Below are positions 58,792-64,000 of a stretch of DNA of 64,000 nucleotides, piece by piece. The translations under genes were made by a program, and so were the position numbers. The stretch's first letter is position 1; each line of letters begins with the position of its first letter. The stretch covers positions 1-64,000 of the forward strand of contig NZ_VJMG01000023.1 in the NCBI RefSeq assembly GCF_007004135.1. The letters are read 5' to 3'. A model generated the notes under the pieces. The model was not told the DNA's origin, ran no database searches, and worked only from the letters and a program-made list of their open reading frames with translations. This DNA is from Affinirhizobium straminoryzae. Lineage in GTDB: Bacteria > Pseudomonadota > Alphaproteobacteria > Rhizobiales > Rhizobiaceae.

Positions 58792-59502
58792 TCACCCCCT
58801 GGGGAAGAGTTCCTCGGCCCCATCGACGGACTGCAGCCTTTCGAAGCGCTCCGGCGGCATCAGTCGCATTTCGTCCTGCATCATGAGCGTGAGCTGCTGT
58901 GGCATTCCCGTCAAAAGATCGACGGCTTCAACGAGCGGTACGTAGAGAAGGACCGTGCGGATATCCTCCTGGACTTGATGGCGCGCGAGAGAAATTACCG
59001 TGGGTGAGACACGCCGCCACTGGAAAAACCTTGCCCGGATGACCGGATATTCAGACGGCGCGTAGCTTTGGGAATAACCCAGAAGCTTTGCCTGCTCCTG
59101 CGCCGTTCCGCCCAGAAACCAGCGGGTAAATGCCAATCGAGCCCAGAACATCCCGTCCGTCGGCTCGCAGGCCAGTGCCTTGCGTGAAACATCTTCAAGC
59201 TGTCGCAGTGCCAAGATCCAGTTGTCGCGGTCTTCACGCGGGTCGATCTGGTCGGCCTTCCAGGTCACCAGATCCACAACGCCAGTTATCCCGTCCGACT
59301 GGCAATCCGCAAAGACGACATCGGCCTTTGCAATCGCCTCATCGACGGCCGCAAGCGATACCGGATCCTTGCTGTAAGCCACGCGGCGCACATTGACAAT
59401 TTCGCGAGCGGCAATCGACGCGGGAACCGTTTTGACGGCAAGAACGCAGACAAAGGCTGCGGCCCCCAACATGACCAGCCCGATAAAAGGATCAGCTTTC
59501 AT
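58792..59502 (-). CDS. Membrane-anchored protein at the end of the polysaccharide operon
   Basis: The 236-residue product has one N-terminal transmembrane segment (FIGLVMLGAAAFVCVLAVKT). A helical periplasmic part with TPR-like spacing follows (NWILALRQLEDVSRKALACE, then DGMFWARLAFTRWFLGG). I do not recognise the family. Its ATG at 59502 lies 11 bp inside the end of the tyrosine-autokinase gene, so it is translated from the same message. A role in assembly or regulation of polysaccharide export is inferred from position alone. Confidence 0.65.
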   Translation of the reverse strand: MKADPFIGLVMLGAAAFVCVLAVKTVPASIAAREIVNVRRVAYSKDPVSLAAVDEAIAKADVVFADCQSDGITGVVDLVTWKADQIDPREDRDNWILALRQLEDVSRKALACEPTDGMFWARLAFTRWFLGGTAQEQAKLLGYSQSYAPSEYPVIRARFFQWRRVSPTVISLARHQVQEDIRTVLLYVPLVEAVDLLTGMPQQLTLMMQDEMRLMPPERFERLQSVDGAEELFPRG

Positions 59503-61765
59503 GATCCACGTAGTAGGAACTGTAGCGCGAGCTATAGTAATCCGACGAGCCATATTCGCGGTAGAGTTTCAGCTTCTGGACATCGACCTTGTTCAGGACC
59601 ACACCAAGCGTACGCTCTGCAATCTGGTGCTCGGCCTCCAGCGTCTGCTTGACCACCTTGCGCGCAATGCTACCCCACTCGACCACCATGATGAAGCCAT
59701 CGACGCGACCGGCAATGGCACGCGCGTCCACAACGGGTGCAAGGGGGGGGAGATCGAGAACGACATAGTCATATTCCGCACTGACCTTCGACAGAAGCTG
59801 CTGCATCTGCGGCGAGGCCAGGAGTTCCGACGAATGCGTAATACGGCGCTTCACGATCACCGGCAGGAAGTCGAGACCAGACTCGGCATCGCTCAGCAGC
59901 AGGGACTTGTAAGGCACACCGGCTGTCAGGACTTCGAGAAGACCAGCCTCCGCATGCTGGCCAAGCATACGGGTTGCGCCCGGATTACGAAGGTCGCAAT
60001 CGATCAATAGCGTACGGCCGCTCTTTGCCGCGATCTGCGCGAAATTGACAGCAATCGTCGACTTGCCTTCGCCAGGTAGGCAAGACACGAATCCGACAAC
60101 CTTATTGGGCTTCTGGACATTGACATCGACCGCAATCTTGCAGCTACGCAAGGTTTCGGAGAAGGAGGACAAGGGATAGGCCAACGAGAAGTTGGAAATC
60201 GTGCTACGGAAATGCACTCTGCCAGGCGCCGCAGGTTCAACGCTCTCATTGTTCTTTTTAACAATTTCCGGTGTTGCGCCGAGATATTCGAGACCCAGTA
60301 TGTCACGCACCTGGTCACCCGTCCGGAAGAAACGGTCCCGGAACTCGCGGAATGCCGCAATTGCGCCGCCAGCCATCAAGCCGAGCAGGACAGACGCAAC
60401 CAGCACGAGCCCCTTGCGCGGGCTGCTGGGGCCGCCCGGGGGAACTGGTCTCGTAATGATACGGGCTTCCGTCACCGGAAATGACTGCTGCTGAACCGCC
60501 TCCTGATAGCGTTGCAGGAAGGTCTGGTAGAGATTGCGATAGGTTTCCGAAGACCGCTCGAGTTCGCGCAGCTGGACCTGCGTTTCGCTCGCCGCGACAC
60601 TGACATTGGTCGCGTTGCGGACACCTTCAGTGATATTGCGCTCGCGGGAACGCGCCACTTCCAGTTCGCTCTGATAGCTTTCGGCGATGCGGCGCAGCTC
60701 ATCGAACATCAGACGTTCGTATTCCGACATTTCCTGGCGCAAACGAACCGCCTGAATATGGTCTGGACCGAGACGCCGCGTAATATCTGCCTCAAGCTTG
60801 GACGCATTCAGATACTTTTCGCGCAAGGTGTTGATAACGGAACTGCCAAGCGCATCCGTGACGATTGCATCCGTCTTGCCGCTCGCAATGATTTCCTGGA
60901 TTCTGTCATAGCGAGCCTGAGCCCTTGCGGTATCAGCACGGGCAACAATGAGCGCGCTGTTCAACTCCGTCAGCTGCTGGTCGGAAACAAGCGTATTGCC
61001 CGCCTGCACGAGGCCGTGCGCTGCGCGGAACTTCTGGACCGCAAGGTCGGATTCAAGCGATTGCTGCCGCAGTTCCTCGATACGATCCTGCAGCCATTCA
61101 CCGGCACGGCGCGTTGCCTGATACTTCGCATCGAGCTTGTCGTTCAGGTAGGATTCCGCAATCCCATCGGCAACCTGTGCCGCCAAGCCCGGAGTTACCG
61201 CCGTAAAGGCAATTTCCAGCACATAAGCACGACCAACACGCTGTACACTGAGACCACCCTGAACGCGCGCAAGAGCACTGCGCCGCTTTGCTTCCGCGGG
61301 GTCTACAGCAGAATTATCTCCGCCATTTCCAGAACCGAGTTCAGCAAGACCGCTCCGGAGAAGACCGACAGCCATGGAAATTGCAGAACTACTCGACGCC
61401 ATGAACTGCGGATTGTCCTGAAGCCGCAATCTGTCGACGGTCGAAAGACCGATGCTATCCGACTTCAGCAACTCAACCTGACTGAGCACTGAAGCTTCGT
61501 CGTCCAGAGCGCCACCGATGGTTGAGAGCTGCTGAACGATCTCACTGTTGCCACGGTCGATCAAAACACGTGTCGTCGCCGTGTACATGGGAACAGCGGT
61601 AATCAGGTAGACCACACCCAGCACCAGAGCAACAGCAACGGCCATCAGCAGAACAATCCACTGACGCCGCAGCATGGCTATGATGTGTTCAGCGTCAATC
61701 GACGGCACCGCACTTTCGGCGAGGCCTGCGTCATTTGTTTCCGGAAATACGGCGCGCTGATTCAC
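59492..61765 (-). CDS. Polysaccharide copolymerase / tyrosine autokinase (Wzc/ExoP-like)
   Basis: The 757-residue inner-membrane protein sets chain length and phosphorylates itself. TM1 is IVLLMAVAVALVLGVVYLIT near residue 40. A long periplasmic coiled coil follows, and the Pro-rich TM2 region is PVPPGGPSSPRKGLVLVASV. The cytoplasmic BY-kinase domain has Walker A in SCLPGEGKSTIAVNF (about residue 565) and Walker A' in TLLIDCDLRNPGATRM. The C-terminus is a Tyr cluster with seven Tyr in about 20 residues (YREYGSSDYYSSRYSSYY), the autophosphorylation tail. It is the third gene of a minus-strand operon. Confidence 0.94.
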   Translation of the reverse strand: MNQRAVFPETNDAGLAESAVPSIDAEHIIAMLRRQWIVLLMAVAVALVLGVVYLITAVPMYTATTRVLIDRGNSEIVQQLSTIGGALDDEASVLSQVELLKSDSIGLSTVDRLRLQDNPQFMASSSSAISMAVGLLRSGLAELGSGNGGDNSAVDPAEAKRRSALARVQGGLSVQRVGRAYVLEIAFTAVTPGLAAQVADGIAESYLNDKLDAKYQATRRAGEWLQDRIEELRQQSLESDLAVQKFRAAHGLVQAGNTLVSDQQLTELNSALIVARADTARAQARYDRIQEIIASGKTDAIVTDALGSSVINTLREKYLNASKLEADITRRLGPDHIQAVRLRQEMSEYERLMFDELRRIAESYQSELEVARSRERNITEGVRNATNVSVAASETQVQLRELERSSETYRNLYQTFLQRYQEAVQQQSFPVTEARIITRPVPPGGPSSPRKGLVLVASVLLGLMAGGAIAAFREFRDRFFRTGDQVRDILGLEYLGATPEIVKKNNESVEPAAPGRVHFRSTISNFSLAYPLSSFSETLRSCKIAVDVNVQKPNKVVGFVSCLPGEGKSTIAVNFAQIAAKSGRTLLIDCDLRNPGATRMLGQHAEAGLLEVLTAGVPYKSLLLSDAESGLDFLPVIVKRRITHSSELLASPQMQQLLSKVSAEYDYVVLDLPPLAPVVDARAIAGRVDGFIMVVEWGSIARKVVKQTLEAEHQIAERTLGVVLNKVDVQKLKLYREYGSSDYYSSRYSSYYVDHES

Positions 61766-61799
61766 TGGTCTACCCTAATCACTCAAAAAAGAGGTTGTA

Positions 61800-62510
61800 T
61801 TAGCCGTTCGTCGTGGGGCTCACGACGGTCGTGCCCCCATTGTTCGTCCCGCCGCTTGACGAACTACCACCCGCACCCGAGAACGTACCGCTTCCGCTCG
61901 CCGTTGTCGTAGTCGTGTTCGTTGAAGCAATACCACCGCCTGTGCCACCACCGCCGGCCGCACCGCCACCAGCAGTACCGATTGCTGCGCCGCCAGTCGT
62001 GCCGATCGCCGTCCCCCCACCGACAACGCCGGTTTCGGCAGTCTGGGTATCACCTGGCGTACCGGTGCGTTGAGCGGCAGAAGCAAGCTGCGTGCTAGAG
62101 GCAACAGCAACCTGGATCTGCGCCGCAGCAGCCGGATTGCCCTGGGTGGCCAGAGTGTTCGCAGCGAGATTGGAGCCGGCAACCAGAGCGGCAGACTGGG
62201 CAGAACTTGCAGACAGGGCGGCAGCCTGAAGAGCAGTCAACGCCTCCGTCATCTTGTTCGCGCCAACGGCAGCAAGCAGCAGCGAGGCCACATAGTTCGG
62301 AAGCGCATCGACGCCCACAGCCAGAATGCTCTGGGGGTTACCGAGAAACGCTGCAAGCTGTTCCGGCGTTGCCGGCGCAACAGCCGGCGCCTGCTGCTCA
62401 GTCTGAGCAGGCGCAGCATTCAATGCAGGAGGCGCCGTTTGAGCGAAGGCCGGCGACGCGACCAAAAGAGCCGACACGATCAGTTGAGCATTACGAATTT
62501 TGAGGCCCAT
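61800..62510 (-). CDS. Secreted Ala/Gly/Ser/Thr-rich protein in the polysaccharide operon
   Basis: The 236-residue product has a signal peptide (LIVSALLVASPAFAQ). A Gln/Pro/Ala region is followed by an Ala-rich helical part (AALVAGSNLAANTLATQG). The last ~85 residues are extreme low complexity: GTAGGGAAGGGGTGGG, TNTTTTTASGSG, SSSSGGTNNGG. It has no Cys and no recognised domain. It lies between the Wza-like and Wzc-like genes, which argues for a role at the cell surface or in the polymer matrix. No similar family is known to me. Confidence 0.7.
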   Translation of the reverse strand: MGLKIRNAQLIVSALLVASPAFAQTAPPALNAAPAQTEQQAPAVAPATPEQLAAFLGNPQSILAVGVDALPNYVASLLLAAVGANKMTEALTALQAAALSASSAQSAALVAGSNLAANTLATQGNPAAAAQIQVAVASSTQLASAAQRTGTPGDTQTAETGVVGGGTAIGTTGGAAIGTAGGGAAGGGGTGGGIASTNTTTTTASGSGTFSGAGGSSSSGGTNNGGTTVVSPTTNG

Positions 62511-62640
62511 GACGAGCGAACTCCCTGTTAAGTTTCACTTGACCATAAAGTCCAAGACGAGATGAAATTCAAGTTTTCCATATCGCCTTGGAGCAAGAGG
62601 TTTCATTATCCCTAACGACGCCGGATAAGATCCAGCATTG

Positions 62641-63837
62641 TCAGTTGTTTCTCAGATTGTCACGCGTATTAACAACATTGTTGACCGACGACGTGGCAGA
62701 ATTCAGGATCGTCAGGAACTTCGTGAGTTCGACACCATCAGACGTCGAGACGTAGAGAACATCCTTGTTCTGCATCGGGAATTTCTGAATGGCGAAGAAA
62801 CCCGCCGGATCCCGCAGATTGGCACGGAAGATCACCGGAACCTGATCCGAGTGGAAGCGCTTCGTATCGACACCGAGGCCTGTCAGAAAATCGCGGCTGA
62901 CGAGACGATACAGGAACACGCCCGTCGGCTCCGCCTTGTCATCCAAAAGACCGCCAGCCTTTGCAAGCGCGTCACCCAGCATCAGATCAGAATCCTGGAA
63001 GTCGATACTCCCGCTCTGACCGGTTACCCCGAACGCCAGATAGGTGCGGCGCTCGCGACGAACGATCACCGTGTCTCCGGGCTGGACATAGATGTTTTCA
63101 TTCGAATTTCGCGCGAGAAGATTGTAATCGACTGTCGCCTGACGGCCGCCTCGCTGCACCGTAATGGTCGTTTCCGCAGCAGGACCGCTCAAACCGCCCG
63201 CTTCGGAAATAACATCCAGCACACGCTCACCGGCGGGGCTCAACGTAATCTTTTTCGGGGAATTGACATCGCCAAGAACGGACGCCTCCATGGAACGGCT
63301 TTCCGAGACGGTCAGCACCACCTGCGGCTCGATCGCGCGATTGGCCAGCCGGCTGGCAATATCGACCTGCACATCATCGACACGGCGTCCGGCCGCGCGA
63401 ATGGTTCCCGCGTAAGGCACCGTGATATTGCCCTGACGGTCCACGGTCTGGTTGGGCAGCGTGATGTAGTTGCCCGGACGGGCACCTGCATCTGCGGGAA
63501 TAAACAACCCGCCAGCTTGGGCTTCGAAGACGGCCACCTGAACCACATCGCCAACGCCGAGCAGAATGTCCGGAGCACCGCCCCTGCCGCCGCCGAAGCC
63601 GCCACGCAAGCTGCCAGACGTTGCCTTGGACACATGCTGCAGAACCGAAGCATTGATATCGACCAATGCATAATCGATACCAACCTTCTGGTCCGGCGAA
63701 GCAACCTTCACCGAAGCACCCGAGTCAACCGCCCGCTGGTCCGGCCCGGAACGCGGAAGCCCGGCACAACTCGCCAAAAGGCTGACCATAGCAATTGATA
63801 AAATACGATTTGCTTTCATCCCCATCAGTCCCGCCAT
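62641..63837 (-). CDS. Polysaccharide export outer membrane lipoprotein (Wza/GumB-like)
   Basis: The product forms the outer-membrane channel for polymer export. It has up to 398 residues and a lipobox SLLASC (signal MKANRILSIAMVSLLASC). Next are the Poly_export domain (DILLGVGDVVQVAVFEAQAG, later QGNITVPYAGTIRAAGRRVD) and SLBB-like repeats (VSESRSMEASVLGDVNSPKK, then YVQPGDTVIVRRERRTYLAF). In-frame ATGs at 63837, 63825 and 63819 precede the signal, and the last gives the most typical one. It is the first gene of the operon. The AT-rich 160 bp up to the window end presumably carry the promoter. Confidence 0.92.
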   Translation of the reverse strand: MAGLMGMKANRILSIAMVSLLASCAGLPRSGPDQRAVDSGASVKVASPDQKVGIDYALVDINASVLQHVSKATSGSLRGGFGGGRGGAPDILLGVGDVVQVAVFEAQAGGLFIPADAGARPGNYITLPNQTVDRQGNITVPYAGTIRAAGRRVDDVQVDIASRLANRAIEPQVVLTVSESRSMEASVLGDVNSPKKITLSPAGERVLDVISEAGGLSGPAAETTITVQRGGRQATVDYNLLARNSNENIYVQPGDTVIVRRERRTYLAFGVTGQSGSIDFQDSDLMLGDALAKAGGLLDDKAEPTGVFLYRLVSRDFLTGLGVDTKRFHSDQVPVIFRANLRDPAGFFAIQKFPMQNKDVLYVSTSDGVELTKFLTILNSATSSVNNVVNTRDNLRNN

Positions 63838-64000
63838 ATCATTGAGAGGTTGCTCATACTAAATTACGGATAGCCAATCGGCTCCAGTCTTTTCTGCCGC
63901 ATCGCACATTTTTCAAGGAATCCCGAATGTACGTGTAGCAAATACACCACAACATTATGGTTAATTTTCCCTTTCACCGGAGGATTTTCGACCTCCGCTG

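Overview
The window is a GC-rich (roughly 60-65%) chromosomal segment of an alphaproteobacterium. It is almost certainly from Rhizobiales, most like Rhizobiaceae (Rhizobium/Agrobacterium-type). The reasons are a short HisG with its partner HisZ next to hisS, a plant-type glutamate-cysteine ligase, groESL behind both a CIRCE operator and an RpoH-like promoter, a separate GppA-type exopolyphosphatase with a basic N-terminal tail, and the palindromic intergenic repeats typical of rhizobial genomes. No rRNA, CRISPR array, prophage or intact IS is present. The one RNA gene is a tRNA-Gln(CTG). Most of the window is ordinary backbone.

Layout. 1-9.8 kb: translation, RNA modification and flavin genes (S4-domain pseudouridine synthase, tadA, ileS, ribF), a membrane diguanylate cyclase, and a three-gene unit built around a DapA-fold protein that has lost its catalytic lysine and tyrosine. 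9.9-16.1 kb: chromate transporter, groES-groEL, an alpha/beta hydrolase coupled to an ornithine-cyclodeaminase-family enzyme, and DoxX. 16.2-22.2 kb: hisG-hisZ-hisS with repeats between them, a 3' remnant of a RelE/ParE toxin, and two small putative metal-related secreted proteins. 22.3-31.6 kb: HAD hydrolase, two tail-to-tail 3-methyladenine glycosylase family genes, an L,D-transpeptidase, an LpxQ-like outer membrane barrel, and a tightly coupled glcD-glcE-nuclease-glcF operon. 31.1-38 kb: Nudix, Pit phosphate transporter, rsmE, gshA, a DUF937 protein, and a divergent DUF1127/LysR pair. 38-51 kb: soluble chemoreceptor, patatin-bdhA operon, alcohol dehydrogenase, MAPEG protein, guaB, exported metallo-beta-lactamase-fold hydrolase, MFS pump, and the rlmE/gppA pair.

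After the tRNA-Gln at 51.4 kb comes an accessory islet. It holds a LysR regulator divergent from a SnoaL/SDR pair, then a broken IS3-family transposase. Directly after that is a convincing fluoride riboswitch. Its 3' strand can pair with the ribosome-binding site of a 22-codon leader ORF that overlaps the start of a CLC-F-type fluoride/proton antiporter carrying a C-terminal DUF190 domain. I consider this fluoride module the most interesting system in the window. Backbone resumes with a pseudouridine synthase and prmB, followed by a frameshifted GGDEF relic. The window ends in a minus-strand polysaccharide export operon (Wza-like lipoprotein, Gly/Ser/Thr-rich secreted protein, Wzc-like tyrosine autokinase, small membrane protein).

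All assignments come from reading motifs by eye. No database search was possible. Start codons were chosen from ribosome-binding sites, overlaps and family N-termini.
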